64,000 nucleotides of DNA from Anagrus nilaparvatae (taxonomy: Eukaryota > Arthropoda > Insecta > Hymenoptera > Mymaridae), in assembly GCA_022575985.1 (NCBI GenBank), contig JAKSXM010000014.1, positions 15,128,001 to 15,192,000 on the forward strand, given 5' to 3'. Shown one piece after another: positions 1-10,847 of this stretch. The position numbers and the translations under genes are program-made. The stretch's first letter is position 1. Each line of letters starts with the position of its first letter. The notes beneath the pieces were generated by a model that did no database searches, was not told the DNA's origin, and saw only the letters and a program-made list of their open reading frames with translations.

Positions 1-817
1 TTCATTATTAAATAATTAAAAATAATTTTGCTTCTCGGAGCATCTTATACACGTGATTCTTATGGGACGACATTTTACAATAAAAAATTAAAGTATTTTT
101 TGCGTACAGTTTTTGATAAAAAAATTATAACATATAAAAAACATATCGTAGAATATAATTATTCAATTTATTTTAGACTAGGGTGGTTTGTTTATAACGA
201 AAATTTTATTTATTTAACAATGCTATCGTATAGTTGTGCGCGCGCAAGGTTCTCGCTTCTATAGTAATATGATAGAAAGAGATAGTAATAGTTTCTTATT
301 TCTATTATCCCCAGCTTGGTAGTTATCATCCTTAACGCTTGCTTTGTCAGAGTCGAGGCCTCATACTTTATGCGTTTACGTATTATCTACACATGATTCA
401 ATTTACTTATTTTTTTATTTAATATAATAATAATCATTAAAAAAAATTTTATATCGATAATTAAAACGTATTAATGATAGAATTTCTCACTTATATAACT
501 TTGGTGATCATAAATACCGATATAATACACGGTAACACGAAAATTTTTAAATCGTTCAGTTAAGGTATTGGTGCATTGTGTTTTAAACGATGGAGTATTG
601 AAAATTTCATCGTCCAGGTACTGGTAAATCAGACACGTCATAAAGATCACTTAATTTCAAAAAATTTGCTTTTTTACTTCATAGTTCTTAGTTTTAAAAG
701 CATTCAACTGCAAAATGACCAATATTTTAAATAATACTATATCTCATTTTTCTCTTAAAATTATCATAAAAAATAAAGAAAACAATCTATAATTCCTATT
801 TTTAAATATTTTTTTTG
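1..817. other. AT-rich sequence, no gene seen
   Basis: If the sidestep-like gene begins outside the window this is intron sequence, otherwise upstream flank. I recognise no exon, RNA gene or transposon end here. The open frames are short and of AT-rich composition. Confidence 0.5.
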
Positions 818-2010
818 GTTCCTCAATGAGGAACCATTGTGATAGGTCAAATTTCGATTTTTGATTTTTTGGCATATAAGCACGTTTTGAGACCCCAGGA
901 AGCTAAAAAACCGGTTTTTAAAAAAAGTATGTATGTGTGTGTGTGTGTGTGTGTGTGTATGTAGCCGGTGAAATTTCACAACCATTATGGAATTAAAACC
1001 TAATTTTTTTTTCAAAAATTTTTTCATCAAAAAATCTCAAACTACTTTTTTTTTTTTTAATTTGGATGTAATACCTCATTTATTTCCACGAAAGTACTTA
1101 TATTTGAAAGTTTGGTTTTTACTCTATATCTTGAATCTGATAATTAATTTTTTTTGGATTTTTTTCCTAAATTTTTTTTCACAAAAAAATACAAAAAACA
1201 ACAATTTTTTTTTTTCTTTTTGGACGTAGTACCTAATTTATTTCTATGAGAGTACTAGTTTTAGTCAGTTCATTTATAGTAATTTTTTGGATTTGATACC
1301 GAATTTTTTCAAATTTTTTTTCTCAAAATTAAAAAAAAAAAAATTAAAAAACCTGAAATATTTTTTTTTTTTTTTGGGTGTAATACCTCATTTAATTCCA
1401 TGAAAGTACTAATATCTGAAAATATTGCAACCGGTGATGTTTCACAACCGTTATGAAATTAAGACCTAATTTTTTTTTCAAAAATTTTTTCACCAAAAAA
1501 GCTCGAGGTACTTTTTTTTTTTTTTATTTAGATGTAAGACCTCATTTATTTCCACGAAAGTACTTATATTTGAAAGTATGGTTTTTACTTGATATCTTGA
1601 ATCTGATACTTAATTTTTTTTAAATTTTTTTCACAAAATTTTCGTCACAAAAAAATAAAAAAAATACCAAATTATTTTTTCTCTTTGGACGCAGTACTTA
1701 ATTTATTTCTATGAAAGTACTAGTTTTAGAAAGTTCGTTTATAGTAACTTTTTGGATCTGATACTGAATTTTTTCAAATTTTTTTTCTCAAAATTAAAAA
1801 AAAAAAAATTAAAAAAATTGCAATATATTTTTTTTTTAGTGCAATACCTCATATAATTCCACGAAAGTACTAATATCTGAAAATATTGTAACCGGTGATA
1901 TTTCACAACTATTATGGAATTAAGAGAGAAATTTATGTATGATTGCATGGTTGTAATCGGTGATATCAGTGGTATATAAATGTATTAAGCTCATTGTTTG
2001 AGGAACCTTA
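818..2010. repeat. T-rich tandem repeat, ~470-bp period, plus flanks
   Basis: The block starting near 963 (CCGGTGAAATTTCACAACC) recurs near 1435 (CCGGTGATGTTTCACAACC) and partly again near 1891, giving two full units and a fragment with a ~470-bp period. Each unit alternates long T runs with landmarks such as CCTCATTTATTTCCACGAAAG, here given in part, and a GTACTAGTTTTAG landmark. The left flank has a perfect small palindrome, GGTTCCTCAATGAGGAACC (818-836), and the right flank near 2001 has GAGGAACC. The block may be the interior of a transposon, but no clear terminal repeat was found. Diverged fragments occur near 24800 and 47760. Confidence 0.65.
935..958. repeat. (GT)n microsatellite
   Basis: About 12 GT units, flanked by GTAT repeats, at the left edge of the T-rich tandem repeat. 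Confidence 0.95.
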
Positions 2011-4874
2011 GTGCCAGCTAGTTGGCAGGGTATTTTTTTTATAATGACACCAAGGGGCATTCTAAAAGCCTTGTAAGAGGAATCTGTAATAGAGCAGTAT
2101 GCAGAGCAGCCAACTTTATTTTAAGGTTTTAAAAAGATCTGGTAAACCCTTGGGCATCATCAACCAATAATTAAGATTTATTATTCATTAATATGTCTAT
2201 AATACAGGAAAACTGTATAAATTCTACACTAAGAACAGACCAGAAGCAAGTATTCCAGTTTTTTAACACTATCATTATACAAGAATTGAATTGGTTGATT
2301 CTTTGCTCAAAAATATCGGCATCTGCATTTCGTATGCAGATAAGCATTGCTTTCTAGTGCAACTTTGGGTACTTGTGTATACGGAAACACGAAAGAAACT
2401 GCTCATAAAGAAATTCAGAAATTGAAATGATTAATTAGATGGGCAGTTTTGATATCTTTTAGTTTTTTATAAAAAAATGATAATAATTTTAAAAAATGAG
2501 TAACATTGAATTTGAAATTGTTTTGAAAATGATGAAATCTAGGTTGCCAAGAAAATAAAGAATGGACCAGGTAGTAAGCTCCGAACGGCTACTATTTTTT
2601 AAAGCCATGATTCGTCTATTATTTTTAATCATTTTTAGGAAACGTCTATAATCCACAGATATTTAAACTTTGTAAACGTAACTTGGATCAGGTCATATAT
2701 GTTATTATTAAAAATATAATAAAATAAGTTAAAAGAAAATTCGTGTAGAAAATAAAATAGCTTTAAATTTCTTTTATTCATAAAGCGGACCTTATTCTTT
2801 CGAAAGCTGACAATCGGTATTTTAAATCCATATATATTGCTGCTACTTTTTTTTATTTAAGATATACAAATATATCTCTTATATTATTTTACACAGGACG
2901 TCTAAATACGATAACAAAAAAAAAAAGAAAAAGAATAAAATGAAAAGCATCGAACATATAAAAAAAAAAGTACTCAAGTTTTATTATGCCTGATATACCT
3001 TGGAAAATTTTATAGTATTCCAGAAAATAGAAGATAGTGAGAGTGCAGTTTACCATATATATAAAAAAAAGCTTGCCGACATAAATACAAATCTTTTATT
3101 TTTTTTTGTTTCTAAAAAATAGAAGAATAATGAAAAGCTTCTGTGGATGTTCGCGAGAAAAAAACCTCTGTCAACTATAAATATGCAAAAAAAGCAGAAA
3201 ATATGAAAAAGACGATCTTACGTGCAGTCCCTTAAGAGCAAAAAGCACATTACACCATAAATTTGTATACATAAGTATATATAAATTTTTATGCATGCAT
3301 GAAAAAAGAACCCTAAACTTCTATTTACATTTATACAAGAGCAAGCTATAAATGTCCCGTGCGAATCTATATTTATTATATATGCGTTAGCATAAAGCAG
3401 TAACTTTCTCTCGTTATTTCGTTATTTTTTCATGGTGCAACTGCATTTATACATGATAGATGCCATTGGTCGAGTATATTTATATTCCTGTGTCAAGTGA
3501 CAAATATATGTCTTTCTCCCTTTTTCTATCAGCATCGTACACAACTGATAAAGAGATATCAAAACGCTTCTCTATTTATACCTGTAAATGCAAATTTTGC
3601 GAGATTCTGTGATATCGTCACATATATATGCTTTTAAAAGATAAATAATTTTTCTTTTTTTTCCATACCACACGTGGCAACTTGTCATTACGGTATGTAA
3701 ATATCAATTTAATATTCTCTACTAAAATTTTATACAATATTTTGATTTATTTATTAATTAATGTTTTTTATGTAGGATACATGTATATGAGGCACAAATT
3801 CAGATGACTTCACTAAGTTTCAGAAATTAATGAGAGTGGAATTGATTGGCACAAATGATCGGGAAAAAGTTTTATTCTTTATCAAACAACTGAGACTTAT
3901 TTTTTGAAATTTTATTTCTTGATATCAATGATACATTCATTATTTTTTAGTTCTTTTTGGGACGTAAAACTGATAAAAGTTCAAAGAACTGTAAGTCTCA
4001 AAAAACGAATTTATAAATTACAAATAAAAAACAATATATATTTTAAATAGAAAAATTGCGATTTTTAAAAATTTTATTTTAATAAAACAAAGTGTTCTGT
4101 ACTTATTTAATTTTGGGGATCAATATTTGTATGTCTAAACATCATTTCTATCTATTAGCTAGTGTTTAAAAAAATTTTGAAGCTCGTTAAAAAATTAGAA
4201 AGCTGAAAAGTCAAAATTCCCATGTTATTTAAATAGGAAACTTCAAAAGCTCAATGGCAAGGATTTTTAAAATCGAAAACCAAAACCCTTGGAGCTGGGG
4301 GGTTTTTATGACCAAAATATCCGAAGAAAATAGGGAGAGCAAAAAAATCTCGAAAACGAAAAAATAAGACACACTCTAATGTATATTATACAGAGAAGAA
4401 TTACTTATAAAGATGAATAAAAGCTTTTTAAATTTATATGGTACTTAAAAAGTAAAAAGGAAAAAAAGATAGAAAGTAAAATACTTATTAAATTTGATTT
4501 ATTTGTTACATATTTTTATACGACAAATATTATTCTTTTTTGTAATAAAAAAGATTAAAGGCAGTATGCGTGAAATTTTGAAGTACAGAAATTTTTATAT
4601 CCGTTGAAAAATGTTCAATTTTACTTTTTTTCCTAAACTGCTTATTTTAATAAATTTTATTTTGCTACAAATTTTAAATTTTTTAACTTTTAAAATTTTA
4701 AACTTTTTTTTGATTAATTGATTGATTGAAAATTTTTATTTTTACATAATTGGACAAAATGGTTGAATTACAAAAAGTGGTAATTTTTTAATTGTTCCAA
4801 CACGTACAGGTTGTTTAACAATTCTTATGTGAAAAATTAAAATTATAGAATTTAAATTTAAAAGCTAATATATA
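2011..4874. other. AT-rich sequence, no gene seen
   Basis: No exon or transposon end was recognised. Near 4711-4735 a GATTAATTGATTGATTGA run followed by T-rich sequence resembles the reverse strand of a LINE 3' tail, similar to 21299-21320, but nothing coding flanks it. Confidence 0.45.
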
Positions 4875-5125
4875 CACTGTAAAAAGTAACTTCCTTTTAT
4901 GAACAAAAAAATTAGAAAATTTTCGAAAAAATTTGTAAAATTCGAAAAAAATCGTAAATATTCGAGAATTCTCTTGTGCATTTACGAAAAAAGTTGCAAA
5001 TTCACAATTATTTTTCGTAAATTTACGATTTTTTTCAAATATTTACAAATTTTTTTGAAAATTTACTTATTTTTCGAAAATTTTTTAATTTTTTTGTTAA
5101 TATAAGGAAGTTACTTTTTACAGTG
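4875..5125. mobile_element. Mariner-type MITE, copy 1 (251 bp)
   Basis: Inverted ends CACTGTAAAAAGTAACTTCC and its complement (ending CTTTTTACAGTG at 5125) are flanked by TA on both sides (4873-4874 and 5126-5127), the target duplication of Tc1/mariner elements. The body is AT-rich, largely self-complementary and rich in TTTTTCG/CGAAAAA, with no transposase. A second copy lies at 37641-37992. Confidence 0.85.
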
Positions 5126-5457
5126 TAGAAAATAAAAATATAAAAGTTTAATTTATAAGTTTTAATTTATATGTCTTTTGAAAATTAATAATTTTTATTA
5201 CTCGTTTGTAATTCTTAATCAATAATATTTATAATCGACCTTTTTACGAGTATCCGCATATAAAAAGCGTGGGCGATGAATTTGTAAATTCATTTAATAC
5301 CATGTACTCGTAAAAAGGTCGATTATAAATATTATTGATTAAGAATTACAAACGAGTAATAAAAATTATTAATTTTCATATATAGAGCTTGGACCTAATA
5401 ACGCTCTGAGTTATAACATTCAACTCGCATTTTAATAAATATATATATATAACATCA

Positions 5458-5542
5458 TTTCTTATATACAGAACAGATGGCTAAAGCAATGTGAGTCGTC
5501 CTCACAAGTGCTAAAATCGCCATTTGTTAACTATATAAGAAA
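5458..5542. repeat. Imperfect hairpin upstream of the hammerhead
   Basis: TTTCTTATATACAGAACAG (from 5458) is an imperfect inverted repeat of the stretch ending ACTATATAAGAAA at 5542, with outer stems of about 24 nt. A small internal hairpin, GTGAG (5491-5495) with CTCAC (5501-5505), sits in the loop. It lies directly 5' of the ribozyme inside the same unit and may be part of the same structured transcript. Confidence 0.5.
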
Positions 5543-5562
5543 AATAAGGACGTGTTTACATC

Positions 5563-5636
5563 AGCGTCTGTAGCACATACACTAACACACACAGCTACAC
5601 TGATGAGATCTATGTGTTAGTGTTGATCGAAACGCT
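5563..5636 (+). ncRNA. hammerhead ribozyme, type III topology
   Basis: A complete self-cleaving hammerhead fold can be drawn. Helix III is AGCGT (5563-5567) paired with ACGCT (5632-5636), 5 bp. The cleavage-site base C17 is 5568, giving a GUC triplet with scission predicted between 5568 and 5569. Helix I is TGTAGC (5569-5574) with GCTACA (5594-5599), 6 bp. The core CTGATGA is 5600-5606. Helix II is GATC (5607-5610) with GATC (5625-5628), including the preferred G10.1-C11.1 pair. GAA is 5629-5631, followed by A15.1 (5632) opposite U16.1 (5567). Every conserved core position is present. Loop 1 (5575-5593) and loop 2 (5611-5624) hold CACTAACAC (5580-5588) and GTGTTAGTG (5614-5622), exact reverse complements that could form a kissing interaction. 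The molecule opens at helix III. Activity is inferred, not shown. Confidence 0.88.
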
Positions 5637-6240
5637 AGGTACCTTCTGTACCGACATTTAAAAACCGCGTAAATTCAAATTTTTAAATAAGTTTAAAAAT
5701 TCATCTAATGTCGCCGCTTTGTATGCCTTAATAAAAAAAGAGATGACGATAAGCATCCGCATATAAAAAGCGTGGGCGATGAATTTGTAAATTCATTTAA
5801 TACCATGTACTCGTAAAAAGGTCGATTATAAATATTATTGATTATATGTCTTTTTTTCATAAGATAATCATATGCATAGATCAATGCACTGCATATTTTG
5901 CAGCTGATCTACCCCAACTGATGAGTTACAAATGTGCTTAAATAATATATTTTAGCAAATACTAAAAGTCTTAAACAACTTTTTTTTTAATTAAATATAT
6001 ATTCAAAACCAAAAAATTTGGACTATTAGGTTTCCTGTTATATAAACAACGAAATAACTACGTTTTTGACATATAAAATTATAGATTATAATATAAGATC
6101 TTATAGTAGAAGGATCGATAAGAGGTAGTTTGAGTTATCAAACATAAAGAAAAATGGACATATATATCTTATCTAATCACTTAATAAATTTAATAATTTA
6201 AAAATGCTTAATACGTCAATAATTAAGAGCAGTAATATAA

Positions 6241-6600
6241 AACTTTGAGGTTGATAGGAGAAATATCACCTTGGATAACTAGAGGGAATGGGGATATAAA
6301 TTATTTTTTGACTCAATTTTTAAGCAGACATGGGCTTTTTTGCTCCTATTTTTTTCGAATTAATAAGATAGACAGCTTAGAATGCGTATACTGCCCTGAC
6401 AAAGAAGACGCGGCAGAACACACATTTTTTGAATGCGACAGATAGTCCATTAAAAAGTTTGAACTGAAACAAACATCGGACTAATCACACCTGATAATGT
6501 GATTACTCTGATGCTCAGAAATGAAGACGTTTGGTCCGAAATTAGCCAATAAGTGGAGTACAGACTCCACAATAAAAAAACCGTCCAAGGTAAAGGCTAA
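6241..6600 (+). pseudogene. R1-clade LINE, C-terminal end of ORF2 (relic)
   Basis: Frame 6245-6445 reads RLIGEISPWITRG, then LTQFLSRHGLFCSYFFRI and CVYCPDKEDAAEHTFFECDR. This is the C-terminal region after the reverse transcriptase in R1/TRAS-type non-LTR retrotransposons, ending in a Cys-Cys-His-Cys cluster. After a stop the match continues in another frame (TNIGLITPDNVITLMLRNED, from about 6468), interrupted by TAA at about 6550. No reverse-transcriptase domain lies upstream, so this is a 5'-truncated, frameshifted 3' fragment. The non-coding stretch to about 6690 may be its 3' UTR. The clade assignment rests on the LTQFLSxHGxF and LTPDNxIxxMLRxED patterns. Confidence 0.75.
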
Positions 6601-6690
6601 AATGGAGACTTATTGAGTTGTTGCACTAACAAACAATCAGCCCTGCCCTTACACATGACACCTCAATCAACTGTAGCTGGTAGGCTAATT

Positions 6691-9600
6691 TATTTGCATT
6701 TATTTTTTATCTAATTATTTAATTATATATTTATTTATTAACGTTCTTTTTGACGATATTAGGAAATGACATGACATTAGAAGAATGACAATGATGTGAC
6801 GAGCTTGATAAACGCTAGCTAAAATATATTTTTACAGAAGATGACAATACATAAAGATGGAATTTTAATTAGAAGGAATGACGGAGTTCTCTATTCGACT
6901 GGTGATTCACAGGATGCAAGTCAAAAGATGGAGTTCTCGAATAGAACTAAATGTCTTGAACCTGTCCTGAAGTAATGTGAAAATAGTCCCGGAATAGGCT
7001 CACATAAGGTCGAAAGTGAGTAGAGTTTTAGTAGGTGAAAGTAAGGTAATGTCAAGTCTTACATAACTGTCAGTCCGAATGCTGACCAGTATGCGTGATA
7101 CATCGATGAATATTTAATTGGTAGAAATTATGGACAGGTGTATAATGGTAAATAATACTTAGTTATAGGATAACCTCAAAAATATATCTAACTGTGTGTT
7201 ATCTTTATACAGTGTAACGTACAATAGGAAATTGACTGGGGAGATTCCCTTACTCCTTATATACATGGTATACTCTCTAATACATAGATAAATTTAGTAA
7301 ATTTTATAAGTCTCAATTACAATAATATTATACATAATATTAAAGAACCAGTTTTTTAAATTAATAAATGATAAAATAATGAAAAAATGAAGTTGTAAAC
7401 CATTGTCTATACTTTTGAAAAATCCTATTAATACCGTCAGCAACCCTAAAAAAATCTGTATAGTAATTCAGATAGCTCAGTTGCGAAAAAACTCAGTTTA
7501 ACCATTGTGCTTACTATTGCCAACTGTTTGTTTGAGCCATTTTATTCGGTTCTCTGAAGGTTCAAACTACCTGAAAACATGGGTCAGACCTGTGTAATAA
7601 TATTTTTTAAATTTTTTTAACCAAAAAAGGAGAGACCAACAGCTAAATAATCACTGGTTCTAATCCCAAGGAATTAATTTATAAAGCAATCTGATTCGTC
7701 TAACGAGCTAATGGGTTCAATTCTATAAGTAGTATATGCAGTTTGTAATCGCATTATGAGCGAACAAATATAGATCTATATAAGCGCTCAAGAAGAGTAA
7801 ATAGAAGGTATAAGAAAGTAGTAATATCATTATTTCTCAATCTACTCGTGCATAATAATATATTGCTTCGTAAATTAGCAAAGATCTTTTGATTATTGAC
7901 GTAGGCTAATGCAAGTGTTATATGTGAATGTTGGTTTCCTCCCTTTTAACGTATCAGATATTTATCTAGGATTATAAAGCAACTATATTTAAGTATACAC
8001 ATCATCAACCTGAAGATAATTAACCAATAGTTAGCACATAAACAATTAATTGCTAGATTGCTACTAAACATTCAAATGGAAAATTGAATATTGAATATTT
8101 TTCAATAACATATATTTATAAGTCAGATGATCAAACATTAGCAAAATAAGTAGAAAATTGGAAGCAAATTTATTTTTACCACTATAATAATTAGTACTAT
8201 ATAATGAAAAATTAAGTATTATAAATTATTTCTTTGTCATAAAATGACTAATTGCTGTCCCAAGGGTACAGGTAGATTCATTAGCAAAGTACACGATGCT
8301 AAGTTTTTTATGATATTGATATTGTGTAAAAAGGAAAAAAAACTTTTGACTGTAACGTAGGGAATTCTAGGAAAATGTTATACTAATATATCGCTATAGA
8401 TTTTTTGGAACCATTATGAAACCGACCCGAAAAAAAGACCGAACTTCTGGGTCGGGTACCCAGAGATTAAGGTAACCGCACACTCCTAATATTTACTTTT
8501 TTTATAGATACTGACTTGAGTTATTTTTTTGTCTTTCTTTTTTACCATGTTTTATTAATAAATATTTGTGAGGAAACTTAAATCCTTTTTCTTGCAACAA
8601 CAAACCTTAACATAATATTTTAAGAAATTCATAAAAACGTATGAAGATAAAAAAAAAACATAAGGTTAAAGAAACTTTAAGCTTGATAAAAAAAAATGTA
8701 AGTATCATCTAAGAAATTTCTCCAGAGAATAAAAAGTCATTAAAGATACTCTGAGCTGTACTTTTTGTAAGAGACATCTGCCACAACTATTGAAATCAAT
8801 TTGAATCTAAGTTAGTTTTTTTAACCACATTAAACTGGGTAGTATATATTACATTAGGTTAAGTCTCCGAAATGAAAGTAAAATATGTACTTCAAGAGAC
8901 TTTTTCTTTGGTGTAACGAATAAATAATGATAACAAAAGCTAGGTGCTAAAAATAATAAGAATGAAAAAATAAAGGCTTTAAAAATACAAAAGGATTTCT
9001 AATTCTCTCTCTCTCTCTCTCTCTCAAATGTAACGTTGAAATAATAATTACTTTTTAAAAGCTTCTTGAGAAAACACTTAAAATTATTTAAAACGTCAAT
9101 AAGGTAAAAAAATTAATTATTAAAATAAATAAAATTTATTTAATTTAAATTAAATTTAGAACTGGGTAAGAGTATACAGATAATATTCTAAGTGTAGAAA
9201 TTATACACGCTTTGTATTAAATCGTCTCTTATAATATAGCTATTCTGTCTCAGTAAATATATTACTTTTACTGACGCTTACTTGAAATTATAATTTATTA
9301 TAATATTTATCATTATATAATTTCATTTCATTTCGAATTTCAATGAATTTTAATACTTCTTATTTAGAGGGTGTTAAGGGGTTATTTATTATTCTTTCAG
9401 TCTAGTAGAAAAAAAAAAATTTTTTTAAGGTATTGAGTTATAATCGTGCTCTTTAAGTAAAAATTTAAAGCTATTTTATGATGTATTAATAAAAAGCTGT
9501 CTATTTTGATTCAAGGTTTTATTATTATAAATAATTACTAATTTCCAAACAAACTAGATAGCAAAGAAAGTAACAGGTTAAAGAATATTTTTTTTTTAGA

Positions 9601-10759
9601 TAATATGATTTTTCACTTATTTCTATCTTATAGTTATTAATTAGTAAAATAACGCTGGCTGTTCAAAACCGCATCTATGTCCACCACCCCATCCTTGACC
9701 CTACGTGAGACATCCGTAAAATAAGATTTTCGATTTTTAAATTAAACTATGCAAAATAAGTTTTTTTTAAATCAATATCTTAACTTTTAATGACAAATTT
9801 TGGGCAGGTTCAGCAAATACCTGTCCAGTCCAAGTCAATATGAAAGAAAAAATTAAGAGATATACTTAGAAAATTTTTGCCAGTAATAATGCTTTTAGGC
9901 TTAAAGTTATTGCAAAAATAAAATTTTTCATCTTTCTTTCAAATAAATATAATTATTTTAAATATGTAAAATTAACTTTCTAAGCATGCTCAAAAGAAAT
10001 TAATTATTTAAAAAAACATTTCTTAAGAATTCAAAATTTGATTAAAGTGATAGCAACAAAAATTATTAAAACTAGTGAAACTAGTATAGAAATTATAGAG
10101 ATAGATGGAAATAGCATTTCTAGGATAATCAACTTGAATAATAATGTAAGGAAGCAATGGTGACAAATTACCGAGTTTACCCCACAATGTCTGATTGATG
10201 ATGGCAATCCCTTATGTTTTAATCACCTTAGCCATTTCACATTGTTGTTATTCAAAGTGTCATTTGATAGCGTGTTAAAACATGGACTATTCAGTTGTCG
10301 AGTACGTATTACATGTTTCTTTGTGTAAATTCTAAAATAGCACTAGTTTACACGATTTTATAGATACCCTATTATTTTGAAAATTATTTTTTTCTTGCTT
10401 TCCAAAAAACAGAAAATTAAAAAAGTTTCAACTGGTTTGTTGGTTTGTTAGTTAAAACAACCAACGGGCATGGAATATGTTGACTTAAAATAGTCTTAAA
10501 TAATATTTAAAATTATTATAGGTCCAAACAGCTGAGTTATTTGACCATCCTTTCCTAAAAACGAGAACTTTTTATCCTTCACTCCCTTAAGAACGAAACT
10601 TTTCAGTTCTTTTCCTAAAATTATTAATTTTTACCACTCCCCCTTTATCACCTCCTATGTTAGAAACCATTTTCAAATGAACCTGTTAATAAACTTCATG
10701 AAAATTATATGTTATTTTAAAATATTTGAAGAAACTGAAGAAAAAAAAGCTAAATTATA
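6691..10759. other. AT-rich sequence, no gene seen
   Basis: No exon was recognised. About 7550-7592 (TTCAAACTACCTGAAAACA and flanks) matches about 33790-33833, a dispersed repeat of ~45 bp. A short hairpin-like GC patch lies near 8430-8460. The rest is unremarkable AT-rich sequence. Confidence 0.45.
9004..9025. repeat. (CT)n microsatellite
   Basis: An uninterrupted CT run of about 11 units. Confidence 0.95.
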
Positions 10760-10847
10760 CACGGTTAGGTTGCTTTACTTGAATTGATTGAATTGCTTGG
10801 ATTTTCAAGCAGCTGCTTGAAATTTCAAGCAAAGAAATCTAACCATG
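10760..10847. mobile_element. Small TA-flanked MITE (88 bp)
   Basis: The left end CACGGTTAGGTTGCTTTAC and the complement of the right end, CATGGTTAGATTTCTTTGC, form ~24-bp imperfect inverted repeats. TA flanks both sides (10758-10759 and 10848-10849). The centre, TTCAAGCAGCTGCTTGAA, is itself palindromic. It is non-coding. Confidence 0.7.

Larger units (their letters stand above)
5168..5854. repeat. Structured repeat unit (period ~503 bp) carrying the hammerhead
   Basis: A 90-bp block is identical at 5252-5341 and 5755-5844, so the unit has a 503-bp period and is present about 1.2 times. The hammerhead lies between the two copies. The left copy is also the right half of a near-perfect inverted repeat: about 5178-5247 pairs with about 5310-5383 around a ~60-bp centre. 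The sequence after the right copy (TTATATGTCTTTT) resembles the start of the left arm near 5169. A tandem satellite remnant, or a retrozyme-like element derived from a multimeric or circular RNA, would both explain direct repeats flanking a ribozyme. The identical copies indicate recent duplication. Confidence 0.75.

Noticed and set aside
987..1229. Phe/Asn-rich open frame
   Set aside because: It is read through the T runs of the tandem repeat and is low-complexity artefact. The same applies to 43532-43738 and 58847-59134.
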